From positions 10,569,352-10,633,351 of the forward strand of contig JASKMD010000012.1 in NCBI GenBank assembly GCA_030144725.1: a stretch of 64,000 nt of DNA, read 5' to 3'. Below are positions 36,157 through 46,540 of the stretch, in pieces; positions within the stretch are counted from its first letter, which is position 1; each line of letters opens with the position of its first letter. The notes beneath the pieces are model-generated. The model made no database searches, was not told where the DNA came from, and saw only the letters and a program-made list of their open reading frames with translations. The stretch comes from Haematococcus lacustris (lineage: Eukaryota; Chlorophyta; Chlorophyceae; Chlamydomonadales; Haematococcaceae). A program made the position numbers and the translations under genes.

Positions 36157-39100
36157 TTGGCAACAGTTTAGCAAAAGGAGAAGTGTTATGCCGACGTTGT
36201 TGCAGCCCAGCCGGGGCGTCTCACCTTCTCTTCCTCGTCGCCCCACCCCCCGAGCTTGGGCCAGAAGATGTGACTCATGATTGTGGCTGACAGCACTCTG
36301 CGTGCCATGTCCACCGCCTCCCCCTCCCCTCCCCCTTCACCTCCACCAACGCCATTTGGTCCTTTGGCAGCGGCTGCCTGGTTGTGGGCGTGCGTTGCTT
36401 CTGCTGATGGGCAGCTGGGCGGCTGCTGGGGCTGGGCAATGTGGGGGAGGGAGGGCAAGGGCTGCGTTTGCTGGGCCAGCTGGGCATGCACTTGGCTGTT
36501 GGTACGTTTGGAGTCCGCAATGTCTTTGACCATGACCTGCAGGGCACATGGCCTGGGTGGCTTACTGACGGTTGTGCCACAGAGGAGGAAGGAGGGGCCA
36601 TGGGGCAGCAGGGTGCATGGGGAGGGGAAGAGGAAGGAGGAGGAAGAGAGAGGAGGAGGGGAGGAGGAGGGGGAGGAGGGAAGGGCAGGACAAGGTAGCT
36701 TGCAAAAGGTGTGAGAAGGGAGTGACTCGATCACACCTCACAGTTGTGTAAGGGCCCCTCCCCAAAGCGCAGCTTCAGCAACTCCACTGCCCTGAGGCAC
36801 AGTGAGGTGTTGAAGTCACTGGCGTACAGGAGCTCCGCCGCTAGGCTAGACCTGCAGCAGGGGAGGTCAGGGGCGGGTTGACTGGCAGGGGGCGGGGCAG
36901 GGCAGGGCGGGGCAGGGCAGGGCAGGGCAGGGCAGGGCAGGGCAGGGCAGGGCAGGGCAGGGCAGGGCAGGGCAGGGCAGGGCAGGGCAGGGCAGGGCAG
37001 GGCAGGGCAGGGCAGGGCAGGGCAGGGCGGGGCAGGGCAGGGCAGGGCAGGGCAGGGCAGGGCAGGGCAGGGCAGGGCAGGGCAGGGCAGGGCAGGGCAG
37101 GGCAGGGCAGGGCAGGGCAGGGCAGGGCAGGGCAGGGCAGGGCAGGGCAGGGCAGGGCAGGGCAGGGCAGGGCAGGGCAGGGCAGGGCAGGGCAGGGCAG
37201 GGCAGGGCAGGGCAGGGCAGGGCAGGGCAGGGCAGGGCAGGGCAGGGCAGGGCAGGGCAGGGCAGGGCAGGGCAGGGCAGGGCAGGGCAGGGCAGGGCAG
37301 GGCAGGGCAGGGCAGGGCAGGGCAGGGCAGGGCAGGGCAGGGCAGGGCAGGGCAGGGCAGGGCAGGGCAGGGCAGGGCAGGGCAGGGCAGGGCAGGGCAG
37401 GGCAGGGCAGGGCAGGGCAGGGCAGGGCAGGGCAGGGCAGGGCAGGGCAGGGCAGGGCAGGGCAGGGCAGGGCAGGGCAGGGCAGGGCAGGGCAGGGCAG
37501 GGCAGGGCAGGGCAGGGCAGGGCAGGGCAGGGCAGGGCAGGGCAGGGCAGGGCAGGGCAGGGCAGGGCAGGGCAGGGCAGGGCAGGGCAGGGCAGGGCAG
37601 GGCAGGGCAGGGCAGGGCAGGGCAGGGCAGGGCAGGGCAGGGCAGGGCAGGGCAGGGCAGGGCAGGGCAGGGCAGGGCAGGGCAGGGCAGGGCGACCTGC
37701 ACTTGGTCTCAGCAGCTGCCTCAGCCTCGTCATCTACACACCGCACCTGTACTCATTGATGAAGACATCCTTGCTTTCAAACACACCGATGAGCATGGCC
37801 ACAATGTCAGCCGAGCTGCCAGCTGCTCCAGGAGCCTTGTCAGGGAGGTGCCCACCACCCAAGCCCAGGCCCACCAGGCCCTGCCCTGCCAGCCCCTGGG
37901 GCCCGCCACCCCCCCCGGTGGCATCCACAGCCGCTGCTTCCGCGGGGGGGTGTGACATGCGTTGGGTGCGGAGGACCGCCAAAGGACCAGCATCGCCTGT
38001 TGCTGCTGCCCCAGCCGCCGCTGCGGCATCGTCCTGCATGCAGAGCGAGCTTTCCTAAACTTAGTGCCTACGCAGTGCCTAAACTGACACCTTTTGCTCC
38101 ATTCTCACACAGAGTACCTATTTGCGTCTAACACATTTCTATGTCTCCCTACAAATGCACTCGATCTTGACATATGATTGCTGTGCTGTGACAGGTTAAA
38201 GTTGCTAAGCTCCAAAACGGCCCAGCAGAGAACACTGACCGAAGTCAAACGCTTGAATTGCGAATGGCAGGATTTGTACCCGTGACCTGTGGCAGCTGCC
38301 ACGATGGCTTTACCACTAGACCCCAGCAGCCAGAGCCACCCCTCATCAACACCTGAGGAGGTTCTTCCAGCAGGCAGGTGCCGCCCTCCCCACCATCCTC
38401 TGCCGTCACCAAGGCCACCACACACCGCGCGGTGTCGGCCCTGCCTCGCAGGTATGCCCTCAGTGGCCCTGACACAGCGGCGAGCAGTGCGCCTGCAGGC
38501 AAGGGATGGCAGGAGCGGCACTGGCAGAGGCATCATCAGCACCAGCAGCAATAACGGCAGCTACAGCAGCAATTTGAATAACTGGCGCAGCAGCAGCAGC
38601 AGCAGCCGGGGGGCAGCAGGAGCAGCAGCAGCAGGAGCAGCAGTGTGGGGCCAAAGTGTGAGGAGGAAGTGATCGGCGCGATGTGGCTGCTGCGCGTTGA
38701 CGGCGTCCAGGCGTCCAAGCAAGGACGCAATCGCACCTGACGGGTCAATCTCGCGGAGTACCCGGATTGTAGCGACATACTGATGCACAATGTCGCGTGC
38801 CGGGGCCCCCGCATGGAGCAGCCGCGCGGTCAATGCTGCCTTGAACTCTGACACAAACCGCGCGTGCAGGTGTGTGTGTTGAAGGCAAACCGCCATGTCT
38901 TGCACCTGTACGGCGCCAAACGAGGTGTAATAGAGTGATCAGGGTGAGCCTGTCACCGGCCTTGATGCTTGCCCCGGTGTCCACACCCACGCCTGCCACG
39001 CTTTTGTGGCCCTTCCGCCTGTCAACCCACCGCTGGTTGTGAATCACGGTAGTCGACCACGATGTCGAACATCTGCGCCAGGCGCAGACAGCCCAGCGAC

Positions 39101-42100
39101 TCGTACACAAGGTACACAAGGCGCAGCTGCCACTCCTGCGGATGAGAGCAGAGTAGCACCGGGCCAGGTAGAGGCTGATGGGGACTGACCCCTGGCCCTG
39201 CCCCTGCCCCTGCCCCTGCCCCTGCCCCTGCCCCTGCCCCTGCCCCTGCCCCTGGCCCTGCCCCTGCCCCTGCCCCTGCCCCTGCCCCTGCCCCTGCCCC
39301 TGCCCCTGCCCCTGCCCCTGCCCCTGGCCCTGCCCCTGCCCCTGGCCCTGGCCCTGGCCCTGGCCCTGGCCCTGGCCCTTGCCCTGGCCCTGGCCCTGGC
39401 CCTGGCCCTGGCCCTGCCCCTGGCCCTGACATCCACCTGTACAGCTGCCAGCGTGGATGGGTCCTGAGCTGCATGAGCCAGCCAGGCGGCTAGGTCCTTG
39501 GAAGGCAGTTGCACCACAGGTGGCTCCCCCTCCCGTTCTGGCCCCTGATCTGCCTCCTGGTTTGGCGACAGTTTGGGGCTGGGCCCAGCAAGAGGTGGAG
39601 GGGGTGAGGCGCTGGCAAGCACCATGCCCAGCAGTTGCAAGGGCACTGCGTGGATGTAGGCCATGACCAGGGGCAATGCCGCTTCATCCAGGGACCTACG
39701 TAAGTGAATAGCAGGGCATGCATGGGATGCAAGCACAAGCCACATGCGTTTGTTGCATGGGGTGAACTGAGCTGGGGCATGTGAAGCTGATGGGTTCAAA
39801 AACCACCACAACACAAGACAAAGCACCCCCTGCATCATTGCAGCCGAGCTGATGAAGGCAGTGATACCTCATGACATGGACAGTTAAGGCACAGTATCAA
39901 GGCACCAGGGACCACCAGGCATGAGCATCAGCAACACTAGCATGCTGGCGGCAACAGGGCAGCAAGACACACACCACCCACACAAGCGCCCTGACACGTG
40001 CTGCTACCAGCCTCAGTGTGTCTTGACCCCTCTGAACCAGTGATCCTACTTCTGTCGACATTGCTGGTGCCAGCGGCTGCCTGCCCTTCCCTGAGACCCG
40101 CAGCTTACGCAGCTGTAGGGGCCATGCAGGTGCTGTCATAATGAGTACGGCTGGCACAATGAGAGTGAGTCAGCCCTGGTTGCAGCCAACCTGCTGCTTT
40201 GACCCTCCACCTGACTTACCAGCAAGCCTAACTGTAACTTCTCATCCCACCCTGCCCTGCGCCACATCCCGCCCCAAACCAAGGGAGTCGCTACAGGTGG
40301 CAGCCGGTGCCACCCCCTACCGCCTTCCCTCACCTCAGCTCTAGTGATATGGTCTGACGAACGAACGATCGAACGAACGAACGAACGAACAAACGAACGA
40401 ACGAAGAAACGAACGAACGAACGAAAGCACGAACGAACAAACGAACGAACGAAGAAACGAACGAACGACAGAACGAACAAACGAACGAACGAACGAACGA
40501 AAGAAAGACACCGCCCTTGCCGTCGGGCGTGCCTTAAGGAAGGAGAGTAGCCTCGGGGCGTGCCCTTGCTACCCTCCCACCAGATCTGGCCTCACGGAGC
40601 AGGGTGTCTGCCCCCACCATTGTGCCACACCCCACTGCCACCGCCACCACCTCCGCTCCCCGTCCACCCCCCCACCCACCCAAGCGCCCACTTGCCCGCC
40701 CGCCCGCCCGTCCGCCCGCCCGCCCGTCCGCCTTGCCTCTGTGTGATATCAGCCAGGTGTTGACGCAGCTGCATAGCCACCGTAGTTGAGGCCGCCTCCT
40801 CCGCAATGCAGCCCAGGCCGAGGTCATGCAGCAGTGCCACCAGGTCAGCCAGCACAGCACACCAGGCTGGCACCCCTAGCCCCGGCCCCTCACCCTCCAA
40901 GGAGCCCTGCCCACCCGCGTCCTCAAAGCCCTGCCCTCCTCGCAGCCCCATGCCGCCTGGGCTGCCCATGTCAGCATCGCCCTCATCTTTGTCAATGGCA
41001 GGAGGTTGATGAGAGGCTCGGGGAGGGCTGCCAGGTGTTTGATCTGCCATGATGGAGTCGGCCCTCGGGGAGGTCTGCCCGCTGCCTGGCTGCCTGTCAA
41101 GCTGGCTGCTGCAGCCCTGTGGGCTTGCGGCTGGGCTGGCTGGCTCTAACACCATGGCCAGCATTGCGCTCATGACATGGGAGGCTCCTGTAGCAGATTA
41201 ACATCCCAGCACACGGCAGGAGCGTGGTGCATGGTGGGTGTGATAGTGATGTTCTGTTGTTCCTTCTGACCCTTTACTACCCACCATTGCCATGTAGGGT
41301 CAGGATTGGGGTCGGGGTCAGGGTCAGGGTCAGGGTCAGGGTCAGGGTCAGGGTCAGGGTCAGGGTCAGGGTCAGGGTCAGGGTCAGGGTCAGGGTCAGG
41401 GTCAGGGTCAGGGTCAGGGTCAGGGTCAGGGTCAGGGTCAGGATTGGGGTCGGGGTCAGGGTCAGGGTCAGGGTCAAGGTCAGGGTCAGGGTCAGGGTCA
41501 GGGTCAGGGTCAGGGTCAGGGTCAGGGTCAGGGTCAGGGTCAGGGTCAGGGTCAGGGTCAGGGTCAGGGTCAGGGTCAGGGTCAGGGTCAGGGTCAGGGT
41601 CAGGGTCAGGGTCGGGGTCAGGGTCAGGGTCAGGGTCAGGGTCAGGGTCAGGGTCAGGGTCAGGGTCAGGGTCAGGGTCAGGGTCAGGGTCAGGGTCAGG
41701 GTCAGGGTCAGGGTCAGGGTCAGGGTCAGGGTCAGGGTCAGGGTCAGGGTCAGGGTCAGGGTCAGGGTCAGGGTCAGGGTCAGGGTCAGGGTCAGGGTCA
41801 GGGTCAGGGTCAGGGTCAGGGTCAGGGTCAGGGTCAGGCCGCAATGCAAGTCGTAGCCCCACCCTGCAAGTCAGGGCTGGGTGGCTGCCCCTCCTCCAGC
41901 TGCTCCTCATGCCTGGCCCCCAGCTGGTCCAGGACAGCAGTGAAGAAGCGCTGGACCAGGCCTGCAGCGTGAGATGGCTTACGGGTTAGGGATAAACCTC
42001 CCATGTGGAGCAGTAAGGCCAGCCATAAGCAGTACAGTGGTGCTTGCCGACTCGAGCTCCGCACAATCTGCCTACTCCCCTCAGTGTTTGGAGGGACACA

Positions 42101-43905
42101 TCCCAGACCCATTAAGCCTACTAGATGCCTGATGACTCAGACTCTGCGAAGTCTGCAAACGTCTTGGTATGTTTGCACTAGGCGTCTCCAGACCTGCCAA
42201 TCTGGCCCCAGGGCGGCTAGGACCACCCTTAGGAGCAGCGGAAGCAGGCAAGCCCACCCCCCTTACCCCCAGCCCCTGAACCTCGACTGACACCCTGCTC
42301 TTCCCCTGCCTGACCGCCAGGACCCCCACCTGGCTGCCGCCCTCCTAGAGCCCCCTGCTGACCCCTCCCCCCTGCTGACCCCTCCCCCCTGCTGACCCCT
42401 CCCACCCCCCACCTGACAAGGAGACTGGAGCTGACACCATGAGCAGGGGGGCCAGGCCTGACCTGTAGCGTGTGCTCAGCCCTGACAGCAGCACCAGGAG
42501 GTGTGGGGCCACCAGGGTCAGCCCTGAACCCGGGGCTGGTACACGAGGGGGAAACCACTGCTGCGCCTGCTGCCCCTGCTGCCCGCTCTGCTCCTGCTGC
42601 CCCTGCTGCCACTGCTGCCCCTGCTGCCCGCTCTGCCCCTGCAGCTGTCCCAGCCCTTCCTCCTGCTCTTGCTGCCCCAGTGCTGCCGGGGTCAGCGGAG
42701 GTGGCCAGAGGGTGGTCTGGATCTGGGTGCTTGGGGTGGTGGCGAGCAGGCGCAGCAGCTGCTGGGCCAGCTGGTCAAGCAGCATGGTGTGGCTGCTGAC
42801 GCTGGCGGCTAGGCCCTGGGGCAGAGGGCGAGGGCACAGCCAGCACGTCAGCAGCAGGGCAAGGCACACAGCAGGACAGCTGCGGGGCAGGGGCAGGGGA
42901 TGCTAGCCCAGTCCGTACAGCAGTCAGCAGCAGTAGTAGGCAGCAGGCAGCAGCAGCAGTAGCAGCACTGGCGTCCCAGCTCTCACCATCAAGGCGCCTT
43001 GCAGCCCCTGACCCAGGGCCCACAGCTCCCCAGGCCCACTGCCTAGCTCAGCCGGGGGGGCCAGGCAGGCGCACGCCCCCAGCACCTGCCCCCAGAACTC
43101 TGGCAGGTGGCAGTGCTGCAGCTCAGCCTGCAAGGGGGCCGGGGAGGGATAGGCACATAGGGGGGCGGGCGGCGCCCTGTGAAGGGACGTCCTGAAGCTC
43201 TGGCGAGTCATGTCGTGCGCTTTCATCTTAGTCTTTCTCCTTGATCATATAGACAGGCAGCTGCAGCAGTGCATCCTGCCTGTGTGTGCGCCGCTGCCTC
43301 GGTGCTCTGTGCACTGACTGGCCCAGCAGCTGGAGAGCGCGGGATGTTGACGGACTTACACAAGGTAGTCAGCCAATCCCATGCGGCCAGCTAGGTGCAT
43401 TGCATGACTACCTGGGTCATAGATGCTGCATGGCTAACTGGTCACATGTCGGAGTGCATGAAACAGTGCGGTGCCCGGGACAGATGATTAGCTGTACCTG
43501 CAGTTGGTCGTAGACTGCGGCAACCAGCAGCTCAGTGTGACCAGCTGTGACCAAGGCTTGCAGCTCAGCTGTGGATGGCAAGGGGGGGCTGCTGTGACCG
43601 CCCTGCTGCAGGGGCACCCAGGGACAGGGGCGGCAGGGGCAGCTTATGAACTGAGTGTTGCTGGCTGCTGGGGTGGCTGCACGGACCTTGGTGGGCCATG
43701 GCCCTAAGTTGCAGTCCAGACTACATGCAAGTGCTTCCCATGCTGCTGTCGCTGATGTTTGCAGCTCAACATTCGCTGAGTCAAAAGCTACCGGTACTGT
43801 CATGGGTGGTCCGCCCAGGAGACAGTAACCTTCGACGCGAACATTGCGACCAAACGAGGTGTGTCGTTTGAATTCAAAACGACAGGATGCGGTGGTGCCA
43901 GCCAT
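33727..43905 (-). CDS. APC2: Anaphase-promoting complex subunit 2 (cullin-like)
   Basis: Cullin-type scaffold of the APC/C ubiquitin ligase. Supported minus-strand exons: 43905-43498, 43127-42987, 42815-42413, 41961-41863, 41187-40737 (GC donor), 39695-39437, 39135-39031, 38905 to about 38600, about 38030-37747, 36851-36737, 36536-36225, about 35730-35573, 35388-35278, 34956-34591, 34413-34346 and 33847-33727. Diagnostic blocks in order: YLVYESLGCLRLAQMFDIVV, KAALTARLLHAGAPARDIVH, ADIVAMLIGVFESKDVFINE, YRSSLAAELLYASDF, AVELLKLRFGEGPLHNCE, VMVKDIADSKRTNSQ, LKAPRKLHWKPHLGCVELQ, RRRAQFWITSGILQE and the winged-helix end YNGLPLDRLHAMLKLFVI. N-terminal exons contain a Gln/Gly-rich insert. The exon bounds near 38600 and 35730 are uncertain. 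The C-terminus ends in a short basic tail, SEN stop at 33727. Confidence 0.9.
34500..34590 (+). repeat. CCCCACCC/CCCCGCCC low-complexity tract in an APC2 intron
   Basis: Imperfect tandem of CCCCACCCTGCC and CCCCGCCCCACC directly next to the donor at 34590 (minus strand GTGGGG). Confidence 0.8.
35920..36154 (+). repeat. (GGCA)n array in an APC2 intron
   Basis: GGCA tetramers, nearly perfect over 36008-36074 and 36083-36154 and broken by GGCGGGCGG at 36075 and by similar units further left. On the transcribed strand it reads TGCC. Fully intronic between the exons ending at 36225 and starting near 35730. Confidence 0.95.
36888..37693 (+). repeat. (GGGCA)n array in an APC2 intron, about 160 units
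   Basis: Pentanucleotide GGGCA with two GGGCG variants near 36905 and 37025. It fills most of the intron between the exon ending at 37747 and the one starting at 36851. The transcript-sense TGCCC units end about 35 nt before the acceptor, so they extend its pyrimidine-rich tract. Confidence 0.97.
38266..38325 (-). other. tRNA-like sequence in an APC2 intron
   Basis: On the minus strand: A-box-like TCTAGTGGTAAAGCC (38320-38306), a perfect GTGGCAGCTGCCAC hairpin, and B-box-like GGGTACAAATCC (38281-38270), at near tRNA spacing (51 nt end to end). The anticodon loop and acceptor stem do not form properly, so it is a decayed tRNA or the head of a tRNA-derived SINE, in the same orientation as APC2. 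Confidence 0.45.
39190..39430 (+). repeat. (CCCTGC)n / (CCCTGG)n hexamer array in an APC2 intron
   Basis: Hexamers in two blocks: mainly CCCTGC on the left and CCCTGG on the right. Transcript sense is G-rich GCAGGG/CCAGGG. It starts immediately after the donor at 39436 and fills the intron. Confidence 0.95.
40356..40506 (+). repeat. (ACGA)n tetranucleotide array in an APC2 intron
   Basis: CGAA/ACGA units with AAGA, ACAA and AAGC interruptions between 40356 and 40506. Confidence 0.93.
41299..41838 (+). repeat. (GGGTCA)n array in an APC2 intron, about 90 units
   Basis: Hexamer GGGTCA, almost perfect, with GGATTGGGGTCGGG breaks at about 41304 and 41442 and single GTCAAG and GTCGGG variants. 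It reads Asp-Pro in the minus frame and Gly-Ser or Val-Arg in plus frames; these frames are products of the repeat. It lies 25 bp after the donor at 41862. Confidence 0.97.
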
Positions 43906-44624
43906 CGTTACAAACAAGGGCTGTGACACCCGCGTGCATCACTGCGGCGCCCAGCTGATTCCATGAAAGATAGACTTGACGGTAGACGATAGGCGCAAAC
44001 TGGGATGTTAACGTCAACCCACACTCTGGCCAGATGATGCCAGATGCAATGCAGATACCTTTCAGGGGGGGCTTCAGCAAGGCAGAATGCTCGTGAGCAG
44101 TGCAACTAATGTGTGACAACTTTCAGTCGTGACTCATCGGCTCCCAGCTGCATGGTGGTAATCTTCATGTTGCGCACCGGTCAATGAGGGCCCGATTTAG
44201 TTGTAGTCTGACCATCATCAGCCATCGCAGTCATTACCCATGGGCTGCAATTCCAAGATTCCATCCAGAGAAATAGTGGTTACCTTGATTTCAAGCCCAT
44301 GTGTACCGTCATTTGTGCAACTAGCGGTGTAGAGTTGTCTTCCAGTGTCCTCGCACCCACAGGGCAGTCATTCAGGATATGCAGATCCCAGTTGACAGTC
44401 TACAACAGGTAGCCCTCCTCAGCTCGCGTCTGACCAGGCTGGACTAGAATGGAGACGAGCACCCCCATGGGCCGCCTTGGTGCAATCTTGTGGCAAGTTG
44501 CATGCAAGTCCTGTTGTCTCATGCTTGCTGGCAAGCTCCCCCGGCTGTATGCATGGAAATGCAGAGAAAACATAGCAGTAGCTGTCACAGCCTGGTGTGG
44601 CACTGTGAGTCTTGAACTGCCTGC
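43906..44624. other. Spacer between APC2 and the ropporin-like gene
   Basis: Contains the APC2 5' flank. On the minus strand 44399-44284 is a phase-compatible candidate extra exon (ACT GTC AAC TGG: TVNWDLHILNDCP) that could extend the ropporin-like gene if a GTCCAG donor at 44642 is used; unproven. Confidence 0.4.
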
Positions 44625-45605
44625 TCATAGCTTGGTCTGGACAATGGGCAACGCTGCTGCGCTCTCATATGTCACGGTGGCCATCGCAGCCAGCTGAGAT
44701 GACAGGTCCATGAGCCACTGTGATGTAATGTCAGGGTCCTGCAGCAGGGGCACAGGACATGATGTTTGCATGTGACGAGCTTCTCTCCTGCTGAGGTCTA
44801 TGGCATGATTAACCTGACCTCCTGCTAAAGCTGCCTGCACGGACCCTTACTCGAAAATACAGCAAAGCTGGATATGTGACCAAGCTGCGGCAGAGAACCC
44901 AGTCTAGGTCTGTGTCCACAAGCATGCTGGCAGTGCAGGCTGTACATGTCTCACTGCAGCTTGATGCGTCCTGGCTGTGACTCACCATGTCGGGGGCCAG
45001 GTAGGAGATGAGGAGCTGGAACCTGTCGCTGGCCAGTGTGCTGCCAAACACGAAGAAAAGCCCCTCTAGCACAGCGCCAAAGCTTTCGCAGCTCATCACC
45101 AGCAGCAGGAAAAGGAACTTGTCAATGTTGACGGCTGACTCAAACTTGCCCACGGACAGGACTTTTGCAACAATGCTCCTGGCCATGCCTGTTTGAGCAG
45201 CCAAGGCATGTATCTGCTCAGGCGTGACCACTGCTGTGTCCCCAGCTCGCTTGAGGAACACCTGTAGCTGCTCCTTGGATGGGGCGGGTGCTTCTTGCAC
45301 ACTGGCTGCGACATTAGCAAGGTTTTGGAAGTACCTATATAGAGGTACTGTGGAACTGGTCACTATCACTGGTAGGATGGCGGGGGGGCAAGTATGCGAC
45401 ATGTCACCCACTTTGCGGAAAACTCTATGAGGTTCTGCGGCTGGCGCCTTATGACTTCCTTGGTGTATGCTTTTAACACATCAGCCAAGTCCGGGCTGAC
45501 TACTATCTGCGAGCCGAGAAGACGGACATGTTCAGTAGGTTTGCCAAGCGGCCGCAGACGATTGACACCAACCTGCTCCGCGCAGTAGATAGGCTCAATG
45601 TCCAT
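44625..45605 (-). CDS. Ropporin/RSP11-like protein with RIIa (DPY-30-like) domain
   Basis: Axonemal radial-spoke type protein; the RIIa domain dimerises and docks amphipathic helices of AKAP-like partners. Exons 45605-45412, 45334-44986 and 44738-44625 sum to 657 nt (218 aa), close to ropporin's usual length. Residues about 30-65 form the RIIa domain: SPDLADVLKAYTKEVIRRQP then NLIEFSAKYFQNLANVAA, with the conserved Y-F-x-x-L at the exon junction. The second half (KEQLQVFLKRAGDTAVVTPE, VLSVGKFESAVNIDKFLFLL, VMSCESFGAVLEGLFFVFG) follows the ropporin pattern of VGRF...W.KFL..CS.LG. The start is Met in MDIEPIYC; longer upstream frames carry other Mets. The end is uncertain because extra downstream exons are possible. 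Exon 2 has an inverted copy at 32.9 kb. Confidence 0.78.
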
Positions 45606-46540
45606 TCTTGATATGCCCTTACAATTCGTGTAATGCCCGGTCGTGCACAACACTGTGCATCTGTAGGGGTAAGCACGGCGCGCAAGGTTTAGAGTGCTCC
45701 AAAGCAGCCAAACACATGAAATGTTTGGACATGCATGCTTGAACGCACATATTGTGGTTGCTGACACGGGAGCGCAAAGGGATAGTTGCTATGGCTTAAA
45801 GTATAGGCGCTCCATGCACTAAGACATCTATCAGTGCCCATTGTCTGGAAAGGAAGGGGGCGGGTGAAAGTGGTTTGTTTTAGTCTAAAGCTGACTATAG
45901 CTCTATAGCTGACTACAGCTCTATAGCGCTATAGCTGACTGCTAGTGCAACCCACTGGGCAACCAGTGCATGGATGGTGTGATAGGATTAACCCTAGCTT
46001 AGGGCTGTCGCACACCGATGCAGAACAGAGTGGCTTTACCACCACCTTCACTGACATCACCACCGACACTACAGTCGGTATGGCCAGCAGGTTTGGTGCA
46101 CAGAGCGGCTTCAGTCAGGGCCAGTAGCCGTCAGACAGGCATTGCAGACATCTATGGCAACACGCCATGCTAGAGTTTGGAGGGAATTTTAATGGCATAG
46201 GATGGGTAACATGCGACGTGACATCGACACTCGCCTTGCTCATTAGCAACTAGGGCATTGGCAACTAGCAGCGAGCAACTAGTGCATTGGCAACCAAAGA
46301 TGAGATGAGGCACATCATCCACCAGCAGCTCGAAATGAAGTAGTGGTCGAGATGGGGCGAGAGTATCCTTCCCCCCGACATCTCATCACAGCTGGTCTGA
46401 CATGAACGTCAACAAGGAAGCCCCGCTAAGCAACGGTTCAGGGTGACCAGCATTGGTCGGGGTGGTCTACTATGCAGGGGGTGGGGGGCACCTCACAAGG
46501 GGGCCCTTAGATTCGCAGTCCTCTGTAATGCCGCACAGAA
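45606..46540. other. Intergenic region
   Basis: No gene. 45888-45945 carries a small imperfect repeat of AGCTCTATAGCTGACTA. Two short CAACTAG.GCATTGG repeats lie near 46245-46290. Confidence 0.5.

Noticed and set aside
36731..37759. About 320-codon Cys-Pro-Ala-Leu-Pro frame
   Set aside because: The frame crosses a real APC2 exon (36737-36851) but the repetitive part is the intronic GGGCA array.
39022..39838. A separate Gly/Arg-rich RNA-binding protein on the minus strand
   Set aside because: The Gly/Arg part is the CCCTGC array; the non-repetitive ends are two APC2 exons.
41170..41989. Asp-Pro, Gly-Ser and Val-Arg repeat proteins
   Set aside because: Products of the GGGTCA array inside an APC2 intron.
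44280..44400. A COMM-domain (COMMD) gene suggested by VNWDLHI
   Set aside because: Only one weak block resembles the domain; no N-terminal part or clear end could be found.
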